DNA of 64,000 nt, taken from NCBI GenBank assembly GCA_023374025.1, contig SIJG01000022.1:1178001-1242000 (forward strand). Reading direction: 5' to 3'. The translations under genes and the position numbers were made by a program. This stretch comes from Heterodera schachtii. Lineage: Eukaryota; Nematoda; Chromadorea; Rhabditida; Heteroderidae. This document shows positions 1-9,919 of this stretch, piece after piece. Below the pieces are notes generated by a model that searched no databases, was not told the origin of the DNA, and saw only the letters and a program-made list of their open reading frames with translations. The stretch's first letter is position 1; every line of letters begins with the position of its first letter.

Positions 1-48
1 ATATACATAATATTACACATTATGGTGGTACAGATTTTCATTGATGGA

Positions 49-838
49 TCAGTCGCCTTGCCACTGGTGCGGTTCTTCCGGTTCTTCAGGGGGAATTGCG
101 CTGATGAAATTGTAGCGGCACACGGGACAGTTGGTGTTGTATTTGAGCCAGCGGTACAGGCACCTTGACGGGGGATAATGATGATGAAGCGTTGCATTTA
201 TCCGAAATCATCAAAATAAAAAATTGGATTGGATTTTTAGGCCCCAAAAAATCCATAAAAAATTCCATCTTCCTCAGTTTCCTAGTCAATTTCGGAGATT
301 CGCATCGGTTCAAAACTGATCCGAACGGATTTCGAATAGTGATAAAGGCCAGGAAAACTTCTCGGCTTTTAGACTTGTTCGAATTCAGGGATCATGTGTT
401 CAAAATTAATCGGAACGGATTTCGAATTCGGTGATCAGCAAACGCAAAAGTTCCGGAATTTGGGCCAGGAAAATTCGACTTTTAGACTTGTTCGAATTCC
501 GGGGACCCATGGGTTCTAAATTGATCGGAATTAGTCCGTCCTCCACCTGCGGTGAAATTGGTGCACACAGCCCATGGTCACACGCGTCATGTCGCTCACT
601 TTGCTCAGGCACATCATGCACTTCTCGCGTCCCATCGCATTGCCTGACTGAAAAATTGGCAAATTTAAAAAGGGTGCCGAATTGAATCAATTAGTGTGTT
701 AATTGCCCTCGTCTCCCCCCTCACATGTCCGGCTCGTCCAATTGCGGCACGCGCTTTCTTGGCATTTCGACGATTGATTTTGATGCTCCGTGCTCGCGCT
801 GCTGATGCCCTTGTCTTGGCCGTTGTTGCTCTGACCAT
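49..838 (-). CDS. Small RING-H2 zinc-finger protein, copy A
   Basis: Three exons read on the minus strand: 838-725, 647-547 and 163-49, giving 109 residues with phase kept throughout. The N-terminus is basic, with a stretch (KINRRNAKKARAAIGRAG) that could be a nuclear localisation signal. From about residue 47 comes a RING-H2 finger: CMMC, then GCVHQFHRRC (Cys-x-His-x2-His-x2-Cys), then CPVC, which is the ligand order C-C-C-H-H-C-C-C. RING-H2 fingers usually recruit E2 enzymes, so a ubiquitin E3 role is likely but not shown. The last exon uses an AAG acceptor. The ATG follows a TCAG acceptor by one or two bases, so either a 5' UTR intron or spliced-leader trans-splicing is possible. The tail (about EEPEEPHQWQGD) differs from copy B. 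The gene is divergent from the AT-hook gene at 1550. Confidence 0.8.
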
Positions 839-1549
839 CCTGAAAAAGGGCACAAAATTTAGTTCATTAAAAAAAGGAGAAAAAAAACTGACGGGAATTA
901 TTTATTGTACAGCAGGATGAAGATTCGACCGATGGGAGAAACAATGGAAGTGAATGCAATTGAATGAATGGATGCGTTTGGTGGGAAATCCACCGCTTAA
1001 ATACGCTGAAAATTTTCATAAATTTGTCAGTCATTTTCAAAAAAGAATAAATAGGATAAATTTTAAGTTTTTTGTCCATTTTTTTTTTGTTTGAATTCAT
1101 CAAATTCACTCTTCTCTTCTGTCCATTTTCGACCACTCGTCCTTTTTTTAATTGTCCTACCATTTTTTTTTTTTGGAAATTTATCTTCGAGCTTTTAATC
1201 GAAAATTAAAGAGACCCTTACTTACTGTTTTCAAAAAATTTCGAAGGCCTACACCAAAGTAGGGTATTAGGTGAATTATTGCATAAATTCCCGAGATTTT
1301 ACTTTGTATATTATTTTGAAATGTAAATCTATCGCGACTCTGATTTCGACTCTTCCTTTTTTGGTTCAAATTCACAGAAAATGGCATTTACCGCTTTCAC
1401 TCTCTTTTAAAGTCGGCTTTATCCCTCCTAATTGAATTTTTTGCAATTAAATTTTAGCGCTTATACATTTCCCTCTCACTGCTCTCTGTTGCGCTATCAC
1501 AACACAATTCCAATTCGTCAACAGCTTCTTCCCCCCTCATCGACGAGAG
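839..1549. promoter_or_regulatory. Shared divergent promoter region between RING copy A and AT-hook copy 1
   Basis: This 0.7-kb AT-rich gap separates two genes transcribed away from each other. A TATA-like box read on the minus strand, TATTTAAGCGGTGG, lies near 990-1003, about 160 bases before the RING start codon. The same box occurs near 47652 before RING copy B and near 45547 upstream of AT-hook copy 3. That conservation suggests a core promoter element for the RING side. No comparable box was identified for the AT-hook side. Confidence 0.4.
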
Positions 1550-2315
1550 ATGACTTCTTCAAGATCGGTGATCCCTTTCCCCTCCATTTTCCTTCCATTT
1601 TTCATCCGCTTTTTCATTCATTTTTCATCCGCTTTTTCCGCCACCATTCATTTTTCCCCCACCTCCCCCTGTTCAGCGAACTCGTCGTACGACCACCAAT
1701 GCTGCTTCAACCGCTGCTGCTGGCCGTAGTCGAAGCCGTTCAACACATACGGGCCGTCGTTCCGCGAGCAGAAGAGCAACCGGCAACAGGGCAACGGGTC
1801 GTTCGACGTCCGTCAGGAACGCGTCTCGCCGAGTGTCGCGCCGTGTGTCGTCCGTCAGGAACGCGTCTCGCCGAGTGTCTCGCGATGCGTCATCCGCCAG
1901 GAAAGCGTCACGCCGACGTCGCCGGATTGTGGCGCGCAGAGCAACGCCAAAGAAGCGGCCCAAGTCGGCCAAGAAGCGTGGACGTGGACGTCCGAGAAAG
2001 CCGCAGCGTGGACGGAGTGCGCGTGCGCAGCGGAGAATTACCATCACGCACGGAGTGTTGGATGTGCCCGGTCGTGGCCAAATGACAGAAGCTGAGCTGA
2101 GAGAAATCTTCATGGCGGGCACGACGGGGAATGAACGTAACTGTTTTTTTTGGCATTTTTGTTGCAGCAACAGAGATAATTAATTGTCATGTTTTTCAGC
2201 GACGAACAGACCGTTGGGCGGCGCGGAAGTGACGACGACGACGACGACGAATGCCAACAACAGAACGACCGGTGGGAATGCGACCAGAAGCCCCTCAAGC
2301 AGCGACAGTGACTGA
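1550..2315 (+). CDS. Arg/Ser-rich AT-hook chromatin-type protein, copy 1
   Basis: Exons 1550-1567, 1677-2136 and 2200-2315 give about 197 residues. The first exon encodes only MTSSRS. The long second exon is extremely basic, with repeated NASRRVSRR-like units, then a clear AT-hook core (KKRGRGRPRKPQRG) near residue 110, then a short motif MTEAELREIF. The last exon is Thr/Asn-rich and ends SPSSSDSD, an acidic casein-kinase-2-like tail shared by all complete copies. AT-hooks bind the minor groove of AT-rich DNA, so a DNA-packaging or chromatin role, perhaps protamine-like, is inferred. The protein has no recognisable enzymatic domain. It is the only family member on the plus strand here and has the best preserved AT-hook together with copy 4. 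Confidence 0.75.
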
Positions 2316-2619
2316 ACGACGTGACATGAGCATGGCGATCGGAATGGACGAGGATTTTTGCAGATGATACTAATTAAATCACGGATAATTGTGCCCATTA
2401 CAGAGAGTGTGGCCCCCCTTTATGTGTTGTATAATGAAATTGATCCCCCGTCAAATCCATCCGATTTGTATGTATATAATTTCACCCAAAATGTCATTAT
2501 GTTGTTGTTACAAATGTCTGAATATGTGCCATCTGTGTAATGCGAATGTACTAATATAATGTATTCTATTGTTTCATTGATTCAATTGCTGTTTGGGGAG
2601 ATTTGATTAATCTAATTTC

Positions 2620-2700
2620 AAAATTCGCCCTGCGGCGGCAATAGGCGCACCGCCGCGCCCAAAAATTCATAATCTTATTAAAAAAAAAATTGGCTCAAAA
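2620..2700. repeat. GC-rich palindrome repeat, degenerate copy
   Basis: The core CCTGCGGCGGCAATAGGCGC is followed by ACCGCCGCGCCC. This resembles the palindrome CGGCGGTGCCGATAGGCGCC seen at 15608, 36725, 36862 and 52988, embedded in AT-rich sequence in each case. Confidence 0.45.
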
Positions 2701-3220
2701 CCACAAAAAATTATCATTTTTTGTTCAAAATCTGTTAAGAGAACCCATCCAAAATTTTCAAAAGTTTTCGCCCCCCTCTCTCCCCAAAAGTGTTTGGAAA
2801 AAGCGCGCCTCGAAAAAAAATGTTTTTGAAAAGCAAAAAATTGATCAGAATCGATCTCACTGATCATGAAAATCATTTTAATGATGATTAAGACTAAATT
2901 TTTGGATTATTTGTTTGTATAAAATTTAAAAATGTATGACAATTTAAGGGATTTTAGAAAAACTTGAAAGGCAAAATGAAAGAAAATGTCAAAAATTAAT
3001 TAATTTTGGGGGGTTTAACCGCTGGTTGTTGTGGGAAAATTGTTTTTGTTGTAAAAAAAAATTCTGGAGAAGTTCTGCCGAGGTCAAAGATTACCAATGA
3101 ATTTTTTGTCATAAAATTGGATGGCGGGCGAGACAACAAACTTAATTATTAATTTACACCTTTTTTTTGGGGGGGGGGGGGAGGCGTCTGGGACCGCCGA
3201 GATTTTGGCTTGGGGGGAAA

Positions 3221-3327
3221 TACCGTATTTCCTAAAATACCCCCCCCCCCCTCCCTAAATTAGAAGCCCCTTTCAAGAGGGGTTGAAAAAACCGAGCCCC
3301 GGGGCTTATATTTTAGGAAATACGGTA
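3221..3327. mobile_element. Short ACCGTATTTCC inverted-repeat element, copy 1
   Basis: The ends are TACCGTATTTCCTAAAATA and its near-perfect inverse TATTTTAGGAAATACGGTA, about 107 bp apart. The interior has a poly-C run, and CCCCTTTCAAGAGGGGTTG forms a second inner hairpin. Related copies lie at 5223-5359 and 40258-40375. There is no coding capacity, so it is non-autonomous. Confidence 0.6.
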
Positions 3328-3840
3328 ATGGGTAGCAAAAAAGCTGGGTAGATAGGCCTATTTGGGCGTTAATTTTGAGCAAAATTGAGTAGTTCCTTCC
3401 CCCCCCCCCCACCCCGCCCAAAAAAAAACCACAAAAAATGCTCAAAAATTCATTTTAAAAATTTATCCTCATCGGTATTTACATAAAGCCGCGAGTTTTT
3501 GAACCGGTCCAAAATTGGAATAAAATTGCCAAAAAAAAATTCATTTATTTTTATTGCCTTATTCGGTCGGCGTGCGGCTTAACAATACGGAAAATTTCTG
3601 CGCCGAAAATCCAAGCGAAGCGCCCGCAGCGGCAAAAGTCAATTTGTGCCCTGCGGCGCTTCGTTTTGCTCTGCTTTAAGCGGCGCTTCGTTTTGTTCTC
3701 TTTTCTTTCTTTCCATCATCATAATCTGACATTTTTGGGTGAGCAGCAGCAGCAGTCGTCGGAAAATGGGAACAAATTCTGTCTGCTCCGCCTTCTTTCT
3801 CTTCCCTCCCACGTTCTCTCTCCCCTTTCTCTCTATCTTT

Positions 3841-4130
3841 TACACAGTTTTCTCCTTATTTCTCCCACTCTTCCCTTCCCCCTCTCGTCGGAGGACAAAC
3901 ACTCTCTCTCTTCATACACAGTTTTCTCCTTGTCTTCCCACTCTTCCCTTCCCCCTCTCGTCGGAGGACAAACACTCTCTCTCTTCATACACAGTTTTCT
4001 CCTTGTCTTCCCACTCTTCCCTTCCCCCTCTCGTCGGAGGACAAACACTCTCTTCATACACAGTTTTCTCCTTGTCTCTCCCACTCTTCCCTTCCCCCTC
4101 TCGTCGGAGGACAAACACTCTCTCCCTTCA
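3841..4130 (+). repeat. 73-bp tandem repeat, about four units
   Basis: The marker CCTCTCGTCGGAGGACAAAC begins at 3881, 3954, 4027 and 4097, giving periods of 73, 73 and 70 bases. The units are nearly identical and pyrimidine-rich, lying inside a longer CT-rich tract (3780-4700). All three frames read through in one direction only because of the low-complexity composition, so I do not treat it as coding. Confidence 0.85.
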
Positions 4131-4242
4131 CCACTCTTTCTCAATTTCTCTTCTTTTTTGACTTTCTCTCCCTCTTCTTTCTCTCTCTCTCCACGCTATT
4201 TTCTCTTCCGGCTTTCCCCTTAAACTCTCTTTTTCCCTGCTT

Positions 4243-4250
<8 letters not shown>

Positions 4251-4295
<45 letters not shown>
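4251..4295. repeat. (CT)n microsatellite
   Basis: An uninterrupted CT dinucleotide run follows a poly-C stretch within the pyrimidine-rich tract. A second, longer run is at 5798. Confidence 0.9.
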
Positions 4296-4298
<3 letters not shown>

Positions 4299-5222
4299 CT
4301 CACCCTGTCTCTTCTCTATCTCTTTCTCCCCCTCTTTTTTCTCTTTACCTTTCCCTTCCCTTTTTCAAATTCCTCCTCTCCTATATGTAGACACTCATTC
4401 TTTCTTTTCATCTCTTCCTCCATCTCTTTCCGCACACACTCTATCTTTTCCTCCCACCCCTCCCCTCTCCCAAACCTCCACTCTCTCCCCCCCACTCTTT
4501 TGCTTCTCCCAGCTTTAAGTGCATCTCATAGCATTTTATGTATGTGTGTGTAATCGAATAGCACAACGCGCAAGGGCCCCTCTCTCCCCCCTCCCTCCCT
4601 CCCTCTTTCCCCCCTCCCTCTCCCTCTGCTGGTCGTTGTGCTCTCCTCTCCTCCCCTTCACTCTTTTCACACCCATCAAAAAATCACACATTTTGCATTT
4701 TTAGCAGCAGAAGAGGGAGGGAGGCTATTATTGTTATTATTATCTTCAATCTTCATCATCTTTTCGCTATGGTTCTTTCTTCCTCTTCTCTTTCCTCATT
4801 TATTAATTACCTAATTACTTATACACACACACCCTAATTTGCCCCTCCCCTCCCCCATTTTTGCCACTTTTGCTGATTTCCAATTAGTACCTAATTAGAG
4901 GGTATTTTTGGTTAATTTGTGTCAGTCCTTTCCCTCCCTCTCATTTATCAAAATTTGCCCAATTTGACAGCAGCAGCAATTTTTGTACTTTTGTTAAATT
5001 TTCTTTCATTCTTTGGTCCTGAATTTCCAATTTTTGGCCTTTTTGGTCCGATTTTATCAATTTTTTTGGGATCTCGGAATAAGATTCCCGAAATTTGTTA
5101 AAGTATATGATTCCCGCCATTTCCAAATTGTTTTTTTTCGTTGACATAGAAAAATACGCCCTCTCATTTTGGCGTACTATTTCTTTTAATTACTCAGCGA
5201 TTTTTATTTTTTTTTTATCACT

Positions 5223-5359
5223 TACCGTATTTCCTAAAAATACGGCCTCCACCCCCCCCCCCCCCCACATAAATTCGAACCCCCTCCCTGAAAGAAAGCC
5301 TCCTTTAAGGGGGGTTGAAAAATATGAAGCCCCCAAGGGCTCTATTTTAGGCAAAACGG
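5223..5359. mobile_element. Short ACCGTATTTCC inverted-repeat element, copy 2
   Basis: The left end TACCGTATTTCCTAAAAATA and the right end TATTTTAGGCAAAACGG flank a poly-C run and an inner hairpin (CCTTTAAGGGGGG). It is the same family as 3221-3327, with a more degraded right end. Confidence 0.5.
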
Positions 5360-5560
5360 AAAATTGGTATTTTTTAAAACATCGCTCATATATTTTTCAA
5401 CTTGTCAATCGCTGAGCATTTGTATAAAAAAAAACTTTGCTTCTTCAAGGGCTTTCGAAATGATATTAAAATTGTCCAATTAGTTTCGCAAAAAACCTCA
5501 AAATATGTTTTTTTTTAAATCGTACTTTTTTGTCATTTAAAAAATAAAATAAAAATTAAT

Positions 5561-5625
5561 GTCGTGGGGCGGACTCGAACCTCCGCCCTTTTCCCTTTAG
5601 CCAAATGGATCACATTCGAATCAAT
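5561..5625 (-). tRNA. tRNA-like remnant, 3' half only
   Basis: Read on the minus strand, the segment ends with GGCGGAGGTTCGAGTCCGCC followed by CCACGAC, which looks like a T-arm with TTCGAGT loop and a 3' acceptor strand. No matching 5' acceptor strand (GTCGTGG) is found upstream, and no clean D-arm or anticodon arm can be folded. I read it as a tRNA pseudogene or tRNA-derived SINE fragment. Confidence 0.3.
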
Positions 5626-5795
5626 TTTCAAAAAAAAAAAAATTTCCTGTTGCGGAACGAAATTTCCATTGTAAAAACTGCTAGTTTCAAATGATCGCAA
5701 TTACCTCTCTTCTGCTGATCAATGATTGCATAGATAAATATTCTTTTGAATGAATTATGCCCCCTTTTTTGAGCCACGGCCTCAGCTCTCGAGGT

Positions 5796-5797
<2 letters not shown>

Positions 5798-5890
<93 letters not shown>
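5798..5890. repeat. (CT)n microsatellite, about 45 units
   Basis: A nearly pure CT dinucleotide run spans about 90 bases. It generates spurious Leu-Ser or Arg-Glu repeats when translated. Confidence 0.95.
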
Positions 5891-5891
<1 letters not shown>

Positions 5892-6730
5892 GATCAGTCT
5901 GTGCATGTGCAGCAGCAGACGCACATGAATTGAAGACACAAATCGGGTCCATTTTTTTCCAAATTTACCATCGATTTTCCCCCCAATTTGCTTCCCCCCC
6001 CCCTCCGCTTCCATCCAGCCCCGAGAACATCATACATATAATTTTGACGGTTACATAAATATGTGTGTGTACATATTGTACAAAATTGGGGGGGATCCCC
6101 CCCCCCCTCTCCTCATAATTTTCTTCTTTTGCTTTGCTTTTGCCTGCCGCGTTGTCATCCGTCCGTCGTCTTACGGCAACGGCTTTTCATCATCATCAGC
6201 AGAGGCAGGGGCAGGCAGCAAGCACAGCAAAACAGCCAATGAGAATGACAATGACGAAAATGGTGGTGGTTTTGTTGTTGTTGGAGAGGGTGGAAAATGG
6301 CAGAGGAGGAGCCAACGGCACAAAAGAGAAGAAGCATCCATCCATCCATCAGTCGATATTCATGTGCGTTTGAAAAGCACCCCCCCCCCCCCCTCCCACC
6401 TCAAATTGGAGGGGTCTCCGCTCCCCAACTGGGGCACCCCCTACGCCTCCCGTTCCCCTCATTTTCCCCCCTCCTCCCAGTTGGAGCAATGGGGTGGGTA
6501 CCTTTGCCCTCCCCTCAGAGATTGGGGAGCCCTCAATCTGGGTACTACCTACCGACCCCCCCCCCCCCCCCCTCTACAAGCAGTTGTGAGTGGGATATCC
6601 TCGCCCCCTCGCCCTCAGACTGGGATTTGGGATGCCCCCTCTTGCCGAACCGATCATCCCCCCCCCTTCCTCACCCATCCCCTGCTGTTGAACATTGGTG
6701 CTTTGCTGCTGCCACCCATTCATTCATTCA

Positions 6731-7287
6731 TGCTGGTATTCATAATGCTAAGGATAGGGTAGCGGCTGCCTAGCTGCAGCTGAAATTCCCTATCCTCATC
6801 GAGGTGAGGATAGTTGCGACAGAAATGTCAATTAAAATCACAAAAATAAATTAATAAATTGAAAAATTGTACTAATAAATTTTTAATAACTCTAAAAATA
6901 TTTTTTATAATGATTGAACAAAAATCGAAAGTTCGAAATTTTCGACCTTTCGAGTTCGGGTTAGGGATTGGTTGAAATAAATGACAGATTCATGATCAGC
7001 GACCCTGAAAACCCTCAGGAATAAGTTTTTACGGCCTTTTATGACAAAAAATTTTGCTAACTAAATTGATTGGAAAATTTCTCTTCTTAGGCGATAGAAA
7101 AGAAAAAAAGATGTGTGACGAGAGAGTAGCTGCGGATGGTATCTGCAGATAAAAAAATCGTCAGCTACAGATAGTTAGCGCTAGCATTATGAATACGGAT
7201 TTTATCTGCAGATTATTTTATCTGCAGCTACCCTATCCGCATATCCTTAGCTGCAGATAACTATCCTTAGCATTATGAATACCAGCA
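6731..7287. mobile_element. Inverted-repeat element with TGCTGGTATTCATAATGC ends
   Basis: The left end TGCTGGTATTCATAATGCTA and the right end TAGCATTATGAATACCAGCA are perfect inverses, with the match extending through AGGATAG. A TCA triplet sits next to both ends and could be a 3-bp target duplication. The interior repeats the string ATCTGCAG several times near the right end. The element is 557 bp, has no transposase and is therefore non-autonomous. Confidence 0.7.
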
Positions 7288-9919
7288 TCAGTGTCATTTC
7301 ATTGCCCCCCCCCCCCCCCCCCCCCCATTTTACATCCATCCCAACCCCCCCCCCCCCCTCCTCCCCCACCCATCCTCCAACAATCCCTGCTCCCCTCTTC
7401 TGCTGTTTTGTTATGCTGTGATGATGCCCAATCCTCCAGCCCCCCCCCCCCGTTTCCATAATACTTCATCATCATCATCATCCTCCTCCTTCTCCTCCTC
7501 TTCCTCGTCTCGTTGTCGTCGTCGTCGTCGTTGGTTGTCACACAATCATCATTCTCATCCGATCCTCCATCCAACATACCACCACCATCACCACACATCG
7601 TCGTTTGTCGTCGTCAGTATCGTTTCCAGCCGCCCCCCCTCCTCTCCCCCCTCTTCCTATCAACAATCACCATCATCATAATCACCTTCATCATCATCGA
7701 ATCATCATCCCCCCTTTTTTTTGCATCCATCCAACGCGTTTTTGTTCCCCCCTCCCATCCGACGATTTGACTTTTCCTTTTCACCGGGGGGGGGGGGGGG
7801 GGAGGGGCTGCTGCTGTCATATTCACACACTCTCTCCCCTCTCACACAAATTCATTATATCGCTTTCGCCGCTTCCGTTGCATTCATTCGCTCTTCCCCC
7901 CCCGCCCATTCATTGATTCACCCGAGAATATGTACCAACCAACCAAGCGCCCCTTCCCCAAAACTCCATTTTTATGCAGAAACTTTAGGGTTGTGTGTGT
8001 GTGTGTGTGTGACATGAAATTATTAGGGTTTTCATTGCTCAACTATGAAAAATTGTAGAAATTTCAAAAAAAAACTTCTTGTTCGAACCCCGTGCCCTTT
8101 CCTTGCTTTGCTTGTTCTTGTTCGAATTCAGTTTCAGGGTTAGGTATCCGAGAAGTGTACGAAATGGAGCATTTTGCTTCTCAAAATTGCTTGCGAGAAA
8201 TGCTTTTTGCCAAGAATCGAAAGGCAAAAATGGCACCGAAGATCAAAGACAAGACAAGACCAAGACAAAAAAAATGGAGACATTTGGCGCTACACTCACG
8301 GTCAAAAGTATTGCACCAAAAAATTTTTTTCGAAAAATTCGATTTTCTCAAAAAGGAATGGGGTGAAAAATGTCTAATTTATGCCAAAAGAAACATTAAA
8401 TAGTGCACTAATGAATACCCAAAAATTGTCCCGATTAGTTTCTTTGCCGTCGAGAAAATCGGTCATGACTTCGAATTCTGTTAAGGGATCCAGAATCGGT
8501 ATAAACTGATTGATTGTCGGAATTTTGATCAGTGATCCCGAAAATGTCGAATTTTCGAAAACAAAAAAAAACAATTGCGATTCATGGCCAACGAATTTCA
8601 GGATCTTTTGCTCACTAAGCAGCAATTATTTTATTCTTACTAGCCAAAAAAACCCAGGAAGAATCCATCATAATCAGCTTCATTTATCGCCACTTATTTC
8701 TTCGCTTGCCTATTGCCCGCCGCTGTCGCCAAACCTCAACAAATCATCAGTCTCAACAATACATAACTAACTAACAAAACAACAAAACATTTCTCATCCC
8801 AGTCGGTGCCAATTCAGTCCCAAAATTTTCCCGCATTTTTTTTCCACCAAAAAAACACCATTTTTCGTGTGTAAGAGAAGTGCTGAATTTAAAACAAAAC
8901 GGGGCAACAACAGCAACAAAAAATCCGCCAATAATTGCCATACCCAGCAGTAAATGGACGTGCCTTTGTCAGGTAGAAAAAAAAAATTTTTTTTTTTGGG
9001 TTGGAAATTTGAAATTTTTTTACCAGGAGGACGTGTACTGTTTTACAAAGCTGTGTAAATAGTTGGCCTTTGGGTGTTTGCTCAATTCAGAAACGAACGA
9101 AACCCAATTTCCACCCACATTAATTTTTTGACATGAAATGACGCGAAATTCTTCGGGCCGTTCAAAATTGGCGTCATTCACTATAATTTTTTCAAAAATA
9201 TATAGCCAAGTTGAATGGTGTTGGTACCATTCATCGGACCAAGGAGTTTTCTAAAGACATGCGGCAAAATTCAATAAAATTTCGCCAAGTTTCAAAAATG
9301 TTTAAGAATTTCCAAAAAAAATTTTTTTTTTTTTTTGTAATACTTTTAACTATTCAATGGTACTGCCAATGCCTGATTTGGATTGCTTTTGAAAAGATTT
9401 TTATGAATTGCGCGCAGTCGTGCCTCAACCCATAATTTTTTGACAAAATTTGTAGGCCTCGGCTCTCATTTAGACTGAAACAAAAGTTTCATTTACATCA
9501 ATTTTACCCTCAAATGCCCACTGATTACAAAAAAAATCTTTTCCCATTAATGAGGATTATGCCGCCAATCCCCGACTACAAAAATGGCAATTTTTCAAAT
9601 GCTTAGCCCACCTTTTTTTTTTTTTTTTGGAATTCTTTGCCCTTTTCCAAAGCCGCCGTTCTCCATCACTCGGGGATTGGATTACGGTTTATTTTTTGTT
9701 GACATTTACGGATTACGATACCCTACAATCTTTACTTTCACAATGCAGATTTATATTAGAAAGGGATTTGGATATTGCTTCTTTCCCCCCAACTTTCATA
9801 AATGAATGAGTTTTAAAGGGAATTTTTCCCATTTTAATTTTACAAATTTTGAAATTTCCATTTTTCTATTTAGTAAAATTTAATTTATTTTTTCCTTTTT
9901 AAAACAAGTTCCATCACTT

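Larger units (their letters stand above)
1..2600 (-). repeat. Inverted duplication unit (partner of 46080-48830)
   Basis: The whole interval, including both genes, the promoter and about 280 bases of 3' flank after the AT-hook gene, matches the reverse complement of 46080-48830. Shared landmarks include the 3' flank with the lone AATCGGATGGATTTG and AATTATCCGTGATTTAATTA strings and the three exons of each gene. The copies have diverged by small indels and substitutions, and the RING tails differ. The true outer limit on the left cannot be seen because the window starts here. Confidence 0.8.
2316..9919. other. Long gene-poor interval rich in simple and interspersed repeats
   Basis: No confident coding exon was found. 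The interval holds poly-C/poly-G runs, CT-rich tracts, a 73-bp tandem array, two short ACCGTATTTCC elements, a tRNA-like remnant and a 0.56-kb inverted-repeat element, all listed separately. Weak coding-like stretches lie at 8953-9060, 9211-9290 (peptide FSKDMRQNSIKFRQ) and 9640-9805, and could be 5' exons of the gene at 9920. They could not be joined convincingly. Stretches encoding poly-Ser, poly-His and poly-Pro at 6130-7920 look like simple repeats rather than genes. Confidence 0.6.

Noticed and set aside
5750..6058. Open frames with long Leu-Ser or Arg-Glu repeats
   Set aside because: They are produced by the CT microsatellite alone and lack any splice or start support.
7299..7920. Frames encoding poly-Ser, poly-His and poly-Pro
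   Set aside because: The DNA is a mosaic of TCA, CGT and C runs; several frames on both strands are open equally, as expected for simple repeats.
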